Part shown: piece after piece, positions 1-16,051 of the stretch | How positions within the stretch are numbered: the first letter of the stretch is position 1 | Layout: each line of letters starts with the position of its first letter | NCBI GenBank assembly: GCA_964017125.1 | Contig: OZ024911.1 | Span: 37,935,791-37,999,790, forward strand | Origin: Flabesymbios commensalis | Taxonomy: Eukaryota; Annelida; Polychaeta; Terebellida; Flabelligeridae | Direction of reading: 5' to 3' | DNA length: 64,000 nucleotides | Translations under genes and position numbers: made by a program | Notes under the pieces: generated by a model | Databases searched by the model: none | What the model saw: the letters and a program-made list of their open reading frames with translations, nothing else | Told to the model about the DNA's origin: nothing

Positions 1-444
1 TAAAATTGTGTACAACAGGATGTCAAATATATTACTGGAGACCAGCACCCTTACTATATTAATTTTTATGATTTTTTCACCCTGGAGTGTTATTGTCTCC
101 TATAATTTATCGTTGACCGGACGTTTAATACGTTAGTGATTTCTTCACATAATGACTCAATGTTGTAGCAACTAGCAGCACAACATGACAGCATTGTCTT
201 CAACCTGTGGTGCTTGTATTAAGATAACCATTTCTAAAATACTAGTGGTCAAGGGTGTCACTTGAAAGTGGGGTGTACTATGTTGCTGATATCACCTAAT
301 GATTAACGGTAAATCAATCACATCATAAAAATGCCGATGTGCCGACCTAATTATCCTTGGTCGAAATGTGTATGGCGACTAGTGACAGGCTAGTCATGAT
401 TTGGGTCAACTGTGTCTCCAACCACGCATTGATAAGGATTTGTC

Positions 445-451
445 TATAAAA
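445..451 (+). promoter_or_regulatory. Relic TATA box of the paralogous pseudogene
   Basis: TATAAAA sits in GTCTATAAA, at the position equivalent to the TATA box at 20474 of the intact paralogue. It is followed in both copies by GATTATGATGGCATAACCA or GATTGTGATGGCATAACCA. Conservation of the box and its spacing in the two diverged copies supports a core promoter. Confidence 0.45.
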
Positions 452-519
452 AAACACACCGATTATGATGGCATAACCAACATGTTGATATGTGTTAGGC
501 TGAGCAGATTAATAGTGGT

Positions 520-692
520 TAACACCATGGACTTTTTGGTATTATTAAACTTATACTGCACCTTTGTATATTATGTATAGTGACTAATAAGTCCTCGAGG
601 GCTGGGTACTTTGTTTAACAATACTTCATATTCCCATGTATTTGTTGTTATCTACATGTCACTGAAATAAACAATATCTATCTATCTATCTG
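520..692 (+). mobile_element. LINE 3'-end fragment with (ATCT)n tail
   Basis: This segment is absent from the paralogous 20.5-kb locus. It ends in CACTGAAATAAACAATATCTATCTATC, split here as CACTGAAATAAACA then (ATCT)n, which is the typical 3' end of a 5'-truncated non-LTR retrotransposon: a poly(A)-signal-like AATAAA followed by a short tetranucleotide tail. No coding part remains, so the clade cannot be assigned. It lies inside the signal-peptide region of the pseudogene. The left boundary is approximate. Confidence 0.5.
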
Positions 693-930
693 TATTCTAC
701 ATCGTGTTTTCTGTATTGATGATGCAGTCTGAGAAGTCATTAACTTCCGTGTCGTGGGAAGATTCGAGTTCAGGATTCGATCCGGTTTTGTCTGGTCCTG
801 AGCAAGGAAATGACGAAGATCAAATAAAAATCGGGCCTCGTTTCAGACAGACACATTATGACGTCACCAAGGCAAATAAAAATGAAAATATGTGGGAAAC
901 CTCATCTTATCATGAAGATGATACCTGGGA

Positions 931-1038
931 CCGCATTCTTGTACAAGTTACGATATATCGTAGGCTTTTGATTGGTCGAGATGGCCATCTCGACCAATCA
1001 GAAGCCTGCGATATATCGTAACTTGTACGAGAATACGG
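931..1038. repeat. 108-bp near-perfect palindrome
   Basis: Two 54-nt arms meet at ATGGCCAT (981-988) with no spacer. I count four mismatches between the arms, all C/T transitions. It can fold into a long hairpin, and it gives the same peptide when read on either strand. It is inserted in the pseudogene, and no counterpart exists in the intact copy at 20.5 kb. It may be a MITE of foldback type; no obvious target duplication was seen. Confidence 0.8.
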
Positions 1039-1351
1039 CTCATGATTCGGTATTGATGAAGAAGCAAGTGAAGGTATTTTGACTCTAAAAGCAACAGAGT
1101 AGGAAGTTCTGTTTCAGGGCAAAGATGGCATGATTTCCTTGCTGGATTTTCATATTTTCCTTTCACGCCAGCCACCACCACAGTGACTCCAACCACGACA
1201 ACTGTTGAACCAGCTGTGAGCAGAAGTAGGCCTATAATACTGTAATGTCTGGTGAGGTGGATAGTATCGATTTGGACTGCCTACCCCTCGCTGGATGTTG
1301 TGTTTCCGCAGTAAGACCTCGATCCATCATGTAATTTGAGATAGGTAACGG

Positions 1352-1598
1352 TTAACCCTTTAACCGCCGGTGTCGCATATATTCAGGTTTTTTATATTTT
1401 ATTAGCACATTATGTACCACCTTTTAAACATGTTAAAGATAAAATGTGACATCAATCAGCAAAATTTGAAAACAGTTGACCTCCATTTTGTCAAATCTGA
1501 ATAATTTTCACTCACCTGAAGTTGTGGATCGCGTCAGCGAAACACAACTTCAAGTGGGTGAAAATTCAGATTGAATAATTTGGCGGTTAAAGGGTTAA
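1352..1598. mobile_element. TTAA-flanked MITE, copy 1 (piggyBac-like ends)
   Basis: The terminal inverted repeats CCCTTTAACCGCC and GGCGGTTAAAGGG (element 1356-1594, 239 bp) are flanked on both sides by TTAA, the target of piggyBac-superfamily transposons. Inside is a hairpin: a GAAGTTGTG arm, the loop GATCGCGTCAGCGAAA and a CACAACTTC arm. It has no coding capacity. Relatives in this window are at 45105-45356, 57489-57722 and, more loosely, 58184-58439. Confidence 0.75.
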
Positions 1599-1924
1599 CC
1601 GTTGAAGTAAGTTCCTACCCACTGTAGACACGACGTTGGCTTAGCGCTCCTTCTTCAACTCAGCCTAATCACAGAAGAGAAATAAGCCTATACCTCGCAG
1701 CTCCACTTCTTCAGATGGTGATGTCGATACCTCATCAGATGATATGGTCTCACCACCCTAAATGAGCCGAAATCCAAGGGGGTGGCTACTGACTAGAGAG
1801 TCCCCACCCAAATTGCAGCTTTAAAAGGTTGTTTCTGCTTTTGATGAATTAAGAAAAATACAGGTATGTTGTAATTCTGTGGATAAATTGTAAGCACACA
1901 CTGTTTTCGCTATCTGTGATATAA

Positions 1925-1980
1925 GGTATAACCAGAAATAGATAAAGAGAGAATGTCTCTTTATCTATTTCTGGTATAAC
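1925..1980. repeat. 56-bp palindrome
   Basis: GGTATAACCAGAAATAGATA is followed after a short loop by TATCTATTTCTGGTATAAC, forming a hairpin with about 25-nt arms. No transposon family is recognised. The rest of 1600-2460 shows no gene. Confidence 0.7.
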
Positions 1981-2461
1981 TGTTATGTGAGATTTCCGGA
2001 TGGACACAGGAGGTGAGAAGGATTTTTTGTGTTTATTCTGAAAATGGGCACAAGAGTATTTAGGGAGATCTGGGCAAACTAGACCTTTTTCCACAAAATG
2101 GGGTCTAGTTCAAAATCTAATTGGTTGGCATACCATTTGCGGAGCTGTTTTTCAGAAAGGACAGCTTAGGCCTTATTATGGTGTGTCACATTGGAGTGTA
2201 GCCAGCGACAAAAGTGGTGAAATCGGCCCTTAGAATGTCGGCATTATACATGTGTATCAATGGGACTGGCATTTCGGGTGGTGAGACCATTATGACTGTT
2301 ATCAGGGTTATCAGAAATACATCCTCTTTTATGTTTTTCTGCTGTTATTTGTGACGTGTTGGTATTGTCTTTTTCAGAATAATTTACTTGCTCACTAGCT
2401 TTGCTGTATTTCTCAACCCATACCCAGGCACTTACATCGCCAATAAATAAAAAGGATATAG

Positions 2462-3625
2462 TAGACTTGACTGTGTATTCCTAATAGTAGAGAATGATGA
2501 AGTATCAGCTGTTTTAATACCTATATTGTATGCCGATGACAGCAGCGTATTTCTAATTGGAAATAATATTAATGTATTAATTCACAATATGATTAATTAA
2601 TTGGTAAAAATAGTACAATGGTTAAACTGCAACAAGCTATCTTTAAATATAAAAAAATCTCAATATATTGTATTTCGATCTATCAAGAATTCTCCAGATG
2701 AAATAAACACTGTCAAGATTAATAACCAAACATTAAACAAAGTTCAGTATACGAAATTTCTTGGGGTCATTATTGATGAATACCTAAATTGGGCGGAAAA
2801 TATTAACACAGTAAAAACCAAAATCTCGAGAGCAATTTGAATTTTATGTAAAGCTAGACGTGTATTAAAAACATCGACATTGGTTACACTTTATAATAGA
2901 TCTATCTATCTATATATTAATTATTGCATTGAAGTATGGGGTGGAGCTAGTGATAAATATATCAAATCTCTATTTAAAGTTCAGAAAAGGGCTGTTAGAA
3001 TAATTAAATCAAACTCATATTTAGCCCACAGACAACCAATCTTCCATGCATTAAATATACTGAATATTTGTAGGATATATGAGTGTAGAGTGTCTTTATT
3101 TATGTACAAAATGGAAATGCAATTGCTACCTACTTTATTTATCGACATGTTTGAAAAAAAATCTGATATTCATAACTAGACATGCTCATAATCTACGTGT
3201 AACTCTTGAATAAATTTGTTTTTTACTTAATAATGTATTATTAGTATTTTTTATTTTTTTACATTCACGTTTTATGCACATAGCACATGTATTGTCGTTT
3301 TTGTGGATCCACGGGCCTGTGTCTTCCACTTAAGCAAGTGGGAGATACAGCCCTTTGCTTCCTAGGGATCGACATATAATTATTGTAACTAATGAGAGGG
3401 CATATAATGTCACCCGATATTCTGTCCTCTTTGTCATATTGTTTATCAATATTCTTATTGATTTTTATGTATGTTGTTAAAATAGGTATTGTTTATTTTC
3501 TATAGTATCGATCAGTTTAATATGTATTAGCATTTTCAGTCTATTTACATGAATAATGTCAATGATTTGTTGATATACATTTATGACAATAAATAATCTT
3601 GAATCCTAAATCTTGAATCTTTATG
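2462..3625 (+). mobile_element. 5'-truncated LINE: reverse-transcriptase C-terminal part and 3' tail
   Basis: One continuous frame (phase of 2529) reads IPILYADDSSVF at 2520, which contains the RT catalytic YADD. It continues through KSQYIVF, YTKFLGVIIDEYLNW (thumb region) and YCIEVWGGASDKYI to KSLFKVQKRAVRII, typical of the jockey/CR1 group of non-LTR retrotransposons. The frame holds two in-frame stops (2598 and 2838), so it is inactive, but it has no frameshift up to about 3170. The endonuclease and the first half of the RT are missing, as expected from incomplete reverse transcription. The 3' end near 3590-3625 shows ACAATAAA and a repeated AATCTTGAATC tail. The exact clade is uncertain. 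Confidence 0.8.
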
Positions 3626-3629
3626 ACTA

Positions 3630-5440
3630 TTTTTATATTTTTTTCCTGTATGGTCCTGAAAAAATGAAAATAAAACATATTGTTGTTCATTTATTCAAAA
3701 TATGTCTTTATTCAGTTTTTCATAATTATCATAATAACTCCCGTTTTAACAGAGTTGCAAAAGTACATGTAGTTTATTATTATGTTTAAAAAATATTTTT
3801 CTAATAATACACATAATGAAACATCCCCAGCGTCTTGGGATTCTATATCAATAAAATTACTGATATGTGTCAGAATATAGAGATTTACTTTGACATGTCA
3901 TTTTTTCCAAATCCCACACCAAACTGCAAAAATTGTTTATCGTGGAGGTTTTACTGTGTAGTTTGTTCAAACCTAATTCCGTATGAATCTATGTTGATTT
4001 TGTATTTTAATTGTGTCTATCATTTAATTTAATCAAAAGTATTTTATAATAATTATTTATATAATGTTATAATTAATAAATATAATACAGCTGTATTGCT
4101 GAGCCTAGGAAATGTAAAAAATAGATAGTTTTGAAGAGGATAAGTTAACTAATATTGGCAAATTCAGACGAGTCTGTTCAAACGCATTCTATAATAAGGA
4201 ATAAGGGACGTCAATCATAGTTCATTATGCAAAACGAACTACCTCATTCTGTCAACACCTATTCACCCAATCAGACAGGGAGGAGTATTCGTATTCAGTC
4301 TTCGCATTCATCTGTATTCGATTAAATTTTTTGAGTATTCATGTGTATTCAGTATTCATGACAAATTATAAATCTAAATATTTGCGTCGTATTCAAATAC
4401 TTTTAAAAAACCTTACTCGATCAGAAGACACAACCATCCTTATTCAAAAATTCTAAATGCCTGTATGTTGTTCTTGTGGTGTTTAAATTTAAGGGGAATG
4501 AGGCAAACCTGTTAAAATAGATTTCCGGGCATTTTAATTTTAGCCTCACGTATGCAGGATCTCAGATGAAAATAGCTTGTCCTTCTTTAGTAATATTATT
4601 GATATTGTTAAAGTACACAGGCAACCATGTTCCTCCAAATGCAAGGACTGTTTCGCAGTGTTCAATGTTTGGTGGATATCAATAATAATAACCAACATAC
4701 AGTTAGTGTACTAATAGTTAAAAATCTACTAGCGAAATTACTTAGCCTTGAAAAATAACTTATCGAAGTGCTACATCTATATATCAAGTAAACACAAACA
4801 TTTGTATAACATTTTGTTAACAAATGTTATACAAACGTTTTGTGTTGGTTGGGTATAACCTCCATTACAGTTCGTCGATACTAGTAAAGGGTCTCCAAAA
4901 CACTCCATACCCCCCTCCCCAGGAATGGTGGTAAGAGTCATTGAAGACGTCAGAACCACGTTTTTTAAACGTCAAAACCAATGACCATACCATAAAATCA
5001 CCAATAGGAAACAAATATTTTTTTGAATTATACCTGTAGACTTCATTTCAAATATGTAAGGTGTTCAATTATTATTAAGGTTCTCAAATTAATTTATTTT
5101 GTGGGCAGGAAATGAGACGTTATTTAGTGGTCCTTTATTAGTATTTGTAATTACCATACCATAAAATTACCGTTTTGGTGGTCGACGTAAAAATAATTTC
5201 TGGATCAGTGAGACCCAGCTATTTATGTCTAATAATGTACCGATTAAAATGCCTGTAATACATTTATTTATGTGATACTGTTGACAGGCTAACAATTATT
5301 CAGATAAATAGTGTTCTTATTAAAGTGATACATAATGGCCCAGAAAAATGATAATATATGTCAATATAATCAAGTGTATGGTGTTCCTAAGATAGCTGCG
5401 TTGCTATATAGCACAAAATGGCTAGTTGTGTTTAGTGGTT
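3630..5440. other. AT-rich gap without a recognisable gene
   Basis: No convincing coding region. Between about 4260 and 4400 the words GTATTC and ATTCA recur many times, probably a fragment of an old repeat. A palindrome at 4785-4853 is listed separately. CTCCAAAACACTCCATA at about 4890 recurs at about 18590, pointing to a shared interspersed repeat. Confidence 0.5.
4785..4853. repeat. Palindromic element related to the GCAAACAC repeat family
   Basis: AAACACAAACATTTGTATAA and TTATACAAACGTTTTGTGTT form two arms around TTGTTAACAA. Arm wording (AAACACAAAACATT...) matches the ends of the CCCAGCAAACAC elements at 37863 and 44594, so this is probably a short member. Confidence 0.5.
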
Positions 5441-5590
5441 TCCAGTCTATGTTCCGAAGGTTCAATGTTCCGAAGGTTCCATAATCAGAAGGTTATATGT
5501 TCCAAAGGTTCTATATTCTGAAGGTTCTATGTTCCGAAGGTTCTATGTTCCGAAGGTTCTAGTATCCTTGGTTTTATGCTCCGAATATCC
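5440..5590. repeat. Minisatellite, about 16-18-bp unit
   Basis: About eight imperfect copies of GTTCCGAAGGTTCTAT run head to tail, drifting at the right end (GCTCCGAATATCC). Nothing suggests function. Confidence 0.8.
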
Positions 5591-5687
5591 ATTGGTGCTA
5601 TAACCCATTGATCTTAAGAGAATCACATTATCATTTAGATAATGACTAAAGTAGTCCTACGTTTATTTCGCGCGAACTGAGTCAAAA

Positions 5688-5925
5688 ATAAAATGAAATG
5701 AATGGTGCTTTATGCCACCTTTGTACACATATCATGGTGAGATGAATGAGATGACACTGCCCTCTAGACACATGATTCGAAATTCGAGCCCTGGCGGTTT
5801 GAGGCCGAGCACGCTACCTCTTGGTCACGGAGGTTCCCCACAATATTGAATCTTTACGAGTGAGCGGCGAAGAAACAGTTTGTTTCTTTGAAACAACTGA
5901 GAAAGCTCTTTCGACAGTCATAGCT
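5688..5925 (-). mobile_element. 5'-truncated copy of the dimeric tRNA-derived SINE
   Basis: On the - strand it matches the SINE at 16765-17085 from the spacer between its two tRNA units to the (TTTCA)n tail. It keeps the second tRNA-like unit (ACCAAGAGGTAGCGTGCTCG, then TTCGAATC). The first tRNA unit is absent. The tail reads AAATGAAATGAA on the + strand. Confidence 0.75.
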
Positions 5926-5934
5926 ACAAGCATC

Positions 5935-6030
5935 GTCCTGACGATCATTGCTACGATCACTGCCCTGATTGTTGCTCTGACGATCATTGCTCTGCCGATC
6001 TTTGCACTGACGCTCCAACGATCATAATAG
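5935..6030. repeat. Short degenerate tandem repeat (GACGATCATTGCTCT-like)
   Basis: Words such as CTGACGATCATTGCT repeat at roughly 15-30-bp spacing. The apparent Ile/Ala/Leu-rich frame across it is a product of the repeat. It directly borders the 3' end of the LINE on the - strand and may be its tail region. Confidence 0.5.
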
Positions 6031-6120
6031 TCATGATTGTTTCGGCGATTATTTCCCTGACATTTCGACTTTTAAGCAATTATGCATATTACTTAGAAAT
6101 GTGACCAGTCCCTTATATAT

Positions 6121-9100
6121 TCACTGCCATTCTTTCAAATATTTTACATTCAAGCCACTCATCAGAAATACTAATTTTGTACTGTCAGCCATGCAGTTAA
6201 TTGAGTTGACCATTGCTGGTGGCATTAGGCTAGTCATTCTCTGCCACTGCACCTCACGCTGACCTGAGAGGCCCGTGCACTCGAACAAAACATGTTCAAT
6301 AGTAATTTGTTGGCACACTGGGCAGAGCTGACAGATTGAGCTGTGCTTGTAAACATTACGCAACAATCGTCTGTACATAGCATCACCACCAATCAACATT
6401 CTGGCAACCACTTTACATTTATAAAATGTGACTGGATTATTCATCACCACATACCACAGCCAAAGTATGGAAAAGTCAAACATACAGTTTTTAAAAATTG
6501 ACAAACTATCATACATTAACAGATCTGTCGAGTGTTTCATTTTTATTTATTATTTATAACTGATAACACCTTATTACGCCAGGTTGACTTACTTATTTTG
6601 ACCGCGGTTCAAAAGATGTTCCGACAATACAAAATTTACAATGTCATATTTTTTACATGTTGTATATAAAATGTACAAGGGACCAATTATTGCTAGGGCA
6701 CGCTTAGTGACTGCAAAACTAATAAATCTTTGCATAAATATGTTAATGTAAAAAGGTAGTTGGACAGAAAATAATGTGAATAAAATCATTAACCGTCTTT
6801 TATCCACAGTACATTCTATATCCTGCCATCCTAGCGCTGCAGTAGCTGCAATACCTGGACATTGTTGAGGTAAACCTTGAAATTTACGTGCTGCATATTC
6901 ATGTGCTTTCTGAAGCTTTAGCATACCTTGCTCGCATATCGGCCACACTTCAAAACCATACAAATTTTTTGGGATACTTACTGACCAATACAATTTTGAA
7001 CCACTTATTGGAGATGTGCCTCCGGTGCTACTACCAATCGATCTAATTATGTGACAGGACACTTTCAGGCAGTCTACTTTCCTCTATAAATTTAAGCTGT
7101 GCATTTGACGAGCTACACAAAGGAACACCCAAATGTTTGTACCCGTCGACAATTATAAGTTTTTTGCCATTTATTGTAAAACACATATTTTTTTTCACTT
7201 TGCAAAAAATTAACATTTTAATTTTCTCTGTATTAAAATTATATTTCCACTTCACACTGTGACCATTGACTGTATCAAGATAATGTTGCATACTTACAGC
7301 AGATTTTACTGCTACATCATCAGCAAAACTAGGAACAGCTACACTGTGATTTTGAATACGTACACCACAAGGAATGTTAGCGAGCTCAGTTATCAAGTCA
7401 TTATTATATAAACAATACAAATACATCGATAAAAAATCACCTTGATGTATGCCTTGTAAAGGCGTAAACTAGCTGGAAACACCACCAGCTATATTAACTG
7501 CACATTTAAAATTATCATAGCTGTCATATATATTAGCCCATAAATTTTTACTCATCCCCATACAACATAGTTTATACAATAAGCCCTTTATCCACACAGT
7601 ATCAAACGCCTTTTTTACGTCCAACAATGCGACATAAGAAACATCCTGCTGTCCAATAGCTTCTCTTAATAAAAAAGTAGTATTTAAACTTGAGGCTGTT
7701 TTTTGTGAAATTCCCTGCAAATCATTTAATTGTGAAAAAATCCAACATACATACCTTTTCAATAGGATATTATCAAAAGCTTTACCAATCGTGCACATCA
7801 GTGTAATCCCCCTATAGTTATTTGGGTCGTTTTCATTTTTATTATATATTTTGGGATGGGGACAATTATTCCACGTTTTAAACTTTCAGGTCTATAGGCG
7901 TTTATCATCATCACAGAAAATAATCTACTGAGCACTAGGAAGGTACTACTACCTGCAAACTTTAGATGTTCGGCATATATGCCATCTGCCCCACATGCCT
8001 TATTCAGATTTAAAGACTTGCAAACGGTTTCAACTTCTTTTGGTGTAAAACATTCTATATTGACATTTGGTAGGTTATTTTTTATACACACAATCTCAGA
8101 TGCTACAATGTTGTTCACTTCATTATCAAATGTTTTATTAGTACAGTTTTCTTTGGGTGTATACATTTTTTCAAAGTATGTTTTCCAATGGTTTCTTATG
8201 TCTACCGAGTTAGTTATATATTGACCATTTTCTACGTTTAGAAGACATGGTGTAGACTGGCGTGCCTTTATACGTTTATTCACCAAAAACCAAAATAGCT
8301 TTTGATCAATTACGCTGGCATCATTAATTTTCCTAATATAATCAACTTCATATTGGTCTTGCGACTGGCGCAATTGATTACGTAGCAATTTCTTCCAAAC
8401 TTGAGAGTCATCGTCACGTGGTCTGCCAGTTTGCACCCATGCCCTCCAAGCTAACTTTTTATTACGACAAGCAATACTTAATGACTTTGACCAGTAAGGT
8501 TTCGTTCCATTATTTTCACGTATAAGCGGTAAGTGGTTACTTGTATTTAGTAGTAGCTGAACAACATCTCTATACATATTGTCTATTGACTTACAACTTA
8601 TATCATCAATTTCGGACAATTGATCAATGTTATTTGCGGTATACTCAGACATTGAACCTTCCAGCTTGATGTTATAGTCCTTAATTTGATCTTCGCTTAA
8701 ATGACGCCATTTTACATGTTTTATAAGGTTTATATCATTCTCATGCTCTGTGTTTACCTTCATATTGTTCAACGACATTTTAAGATAAATCGGGAGATGA
8801 TCTGATGTATTGAGAACGTGTTCCTCCATAACGCCACAATCAGATACCAGATTTTTAAGATTACTACTATATATACAGTGGTCAATATATGACGTACCTC
8901 CTACTGTGTTTTAGTACGTGTAGCAAGGTCCACTGCCTTTATCTGATATATCTCCTATTTCAAGGCTGTATCGATCTATGAAATTTAAAATTTGTTTTCC
9001 ATTCTTACATGAATTTCCCCATGATCTTTTACTTACACTCTCACCAAAATGACTGTTAAAATCACCTATTATTATAAAATTATGATTTCTATTGCGCTCT

Positions 9101-9602
9101 ATGAGTACAGCTATGTGTGCGAGATATTCACTGAAATCATCTTTAATGCAATTTCGTTGTGGCATATATACGCCAATTATATATATATAATTTGATTGCT
9201 TTGTAAATGGTACATAAGTGTGCAAATTCCATCATTACAAAAATCACGCACTGGCGTTATTTGATACTGTGAGCTGTATTTCCACGCAATGCCTATGCCA
9301 CAATTACCGGGTATATAGCCAGTTGTGTTTGTCCGGTGAGATGACCCACTTTTACCAAGAAAATGATATTTATTTTTTGTGCATATATCCCGTAGTTTAT
9401 ATAGTTCATTGTCATACAGTTGGTGTTCTTCTATTACCACAATGTCATTTTCCTTTAACAGAGTTTCTATGTAAGGAGTAGCATCTGCCACACCTCTGCT
9501 ATTCCATGCTGCTATTTTAAGATCATACGTATCCATGTTGAGAGTTAGAAAAGTAAATACCGTAAACACTGTATAATATATAATAAAAGTTGTACTATAC
9601 AT
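6121..9602 (-). pseudogene. LINE ORF2: endonuclease, reverse transcriptase, CCHC-like knuckle
   Basis: Read 9602 to 6121. The endonuclease part has KIAAWNSRGVAD, NDIVVIEEHQLYDNELY, FIIIGDFNSHFGES and, near 8800, TSDHLPIYL, which are the usual catalytic landmarks of the EEP fold. The RT part has KACGADGIYAEHLKFAG, PIPK, VALLDVKKAFDTVWIKGLLY (motif A) and PSFADDVAV (FADD, the catalytic pair kept). The C-terminal end has CPVCQQITIEHVLFEC, a C-x2-C-x6-H-x4-C knuckle common in this LINE group. At least six frame changes or stops separate seven open pieces (joins near 9200, 8870, 7798, 7450, 7050 and 6560). It is a LINE fossil rather than a host gene. Confidence 0.85.
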
Positions 9603-9794
9603 TTATGTCTTTTTATGCTGATGTCCTTTAATCTATGGCACCGGTAAAACTAATAATCAATACAATTTTATTCACCAGGGACTTCCTCCATCAACTTCAT
9701 CCCAGGCATGCTCAGAGAGGCCAGCATCGGCGTGTGTCTCAGCATCACTGATGTCAGAGTATTTGAGATCATCAACGTCATTTGAGTAACTATG

Positions 9795-10973
9795 TCAGCC
9801 CATGCCCTGTTGCAGATACTTGGGCTTAGATTCAAAATTCGTATAACTATTATGACTCTTGGGGTCCCGGGGCTGCCACCTTATTGGCGGTTGATTTTCC
9901 CATCGACGGCAGACCATACCATCTGGCCAATAACCAAATCGCAACAAATGGACGGCCTGCTCCTCTGGTACAACTAGTCTGCAGCCCACCACGTCATCAT
10001 ACGCGCGGTTATGGATCACGTTGGCCTTCATAATTCTGACTTTGCGGGAAGGACTCGAGTCTCTCACATAGCTGCGTATTGAAGCGATCACGTGTTGTGC
10101 TTCATCTCCAGGAGGCATGTGAATATGCTGAAGGTACAGCGTACATCCCCGTTCAGGAACAGCCGCCTTCAATGCAAGAGACCTCTTATGAATCAAAGTA
10201 CGGCTATCTGCTCGTGCATTAGTTTTTTCTTGATATCTGTCTTTTTTATTTTATGCCGACTTCTCAACCAGGGCCCCTCTAGCTTTGCCACTTCGTTGAA
10301 CAGCATCTTCTTCTGTCGTGGATCAGCGCTGTTACTTGTCGCCTTGTCAATATTACTACAGTCAACAAGAGGGACGTCATCAGGCTTATTGGCAGTGACA
10401 TCATTATTATCAATATTCGGCGATGTAAATACCAGTTTCTTCCGAGCTTGATTGTCAGTAAGAACACACATGTTACGCTCACGTACCTTTGTCTTGCCCG
10501 TTGTTATCAGTCGATGTCGGCACTGCTGCTGGGGCATTAGTGGTATTTGGAGCCTCTGTATCATCCTGGCCTACTGCATTTCTACAGTTTATTGGCCTCT
10601 CTTCACTAGCAGGAGACAAAGGCGGGAATTCTGTGAGGCATACAGGCATCTGTGGATCAGCAACTACGTGTAATTCATTATCATTATTTGTCTCTTTGTC
10701 ATTTTTCTTTGGCGCCTTATCTTTACGTTCTGTCTGCGGCTGAGGCGGTACTTTATCACGGCATTTACATCCTGTTGTCGTTGTGGTCTTATGATCTTTA
10801 TTTTTAGGACTTAACACAAGTAATCTGCTCTCTATGGCTTGCATATGGGTTTTTAGGCTATCAATTTCTTCTTTATGAGATCTTCTTTCAGTGTCAATTT
10901 CTTCATACAGCTGCTTACATGTACTTGCTACGCGTGCAATATAGTTATACAACCCATTAATGTCTTTTGACAC
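9795..10973 (-). pseudogene. LINE ORF1 with coiled-coil N-terminus
   Basis: Read 10973 to 9795. It starts MSKDINGLYNYIARVASTCK, followed by a charged heptad-like stretch (LYEEIDTERRSHKEEIDSLK) that should form a coiled coil for ORF1p multimerisation. Then come a Cys/Lys/Thr-rich linker, a low-complexity acidic and Pro-rich middle, and a conserved-looking C-terminal domain (CTLYLQHIHMPPGDEAQHV ... FGYWPDGMVCRRWE). I have the impression that WPxGxxCRxW endings occur in ORF1 of several invertebrate LINEs; that is recollection and was not checked. Three overlapping frames imply two frameshifts, near 10500 and 10195. Spacing to ORF2 is about 190 bp. Confidence 0.65.
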
Positions 10974-10999
10974 AGATCATTTTTAAGTAGGTAAGGAGG

Positions 11000-11490
11000 T
11001 GATTTAGACCCTGAGATATTGTTCACACTTACTTCCGATGTTGTGGGAGATGATTTGTCACTTGCCGGGGTTTTCAATTTCTTATTATCAATCCCCTCGT
11101 TTTATATACCATTTAAAGGTCATTTAGGATCTTTAATAACTCTATAACTCTCAGCATGCGACTTACGACTGATTTTGACAGATCGGGTCACATATATCAT
11201 AAAAGAAACTTTTCAGAGCATTTTTTATTTTGACGGCAAAAATGGTAAAGTGATCAAGGGGCATTCATTTGATTTGAAAAAAACAATTTTGAAAATTAAA
11301 TCAACCTTTCAGGGGAAAAAGCCTCACTATGGTATTTTTTAATATATATAATTTTACATAACCTCAGGCGAACCAATATATCTAAACTTATATACAGAAT
11401 GTAACACCATGTTAACAGAATATATGACTTCAGGCCTATGTCATAACGAGTTTAATAGCGTAAGTACGAAAAGCACGCAATGATAATCAT
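11000..11490. other. Gap between the two LINEs
   Basis: AT-rich, with no ORF or structure that I can support. It probably includes the 5' untranslated end of the - strand LINE (up to about 11050). Confidence 0.5.
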
Positions 11491-11493
11491 AAC

Positions 11494-16050
<4,557 letters not shown>

Positions 16051-16051
16051 T

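Larger units (their letters stand above)
190..1260 (+). pseudogene. Disrupted paralogue of the secreted-protein first exon at 20.5 kb
   Basis: This stretch aligns in order with 20230-21130: promoter words (GTTGCTGATATCAC, GTCTATAAA, TGATGGCATAACCA), then the coding text. The reading frame from 704 keeps EKSLTS, SSGFDP, SGPEQ and RFRQTHYDVTKANK, matching EKSLTS, GSGFDP, SGAEL and RFRQTPYDVTK in the intact exon. The Thr-rich tract (CCACGACAACTGTTGAACC) and the text at the later splice site are also recognisable near 1190-1255. The copy looks dead. A LINE tail of about 170 bp separates the promoter and signal-peptide region from the rest, a 108-bp palindrome interrupts the middle, a stop follows at 1019, and the remainder is scrambled. 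It is a local duplicate of a host gene in the same orientation, about 20 kb upstream. The homology is seen directly; loss of function is inferred. Confidence 0.75.
6100..11000 (-). mobile_element. Two-ORF LINE (jockey superfamily, I/Nimb/Ingi-like), nearly full length
   Basis: About 4.9 kb on the - strand. From its 5' side it has an ORF1 with a coiled-coil start (10973-9795) and an ORF2 with an apurinic-type endonuclease, reverse transcriptase and C-terminal CxxC-H-C knuckle (9602-6121). The order and spacing match an autonomous non-LTR retrotransposon. Both ORFs are interrupted by several frameshifts and stops, so this copy cannot be active. The clade is inferred from a LNKACGADGIYAEHLKFA-type RT entry and the ORF1-plus-EEP layout; only a phylogeny would settle it. 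Confidence 0.8.

Noticed and set aside
5821-6027. Hydrophobic Ile/Ala/Leu frame resembling a membrane segment
   Set aside because: It arises from a degenerate tandem repeat after a SINE fragment.
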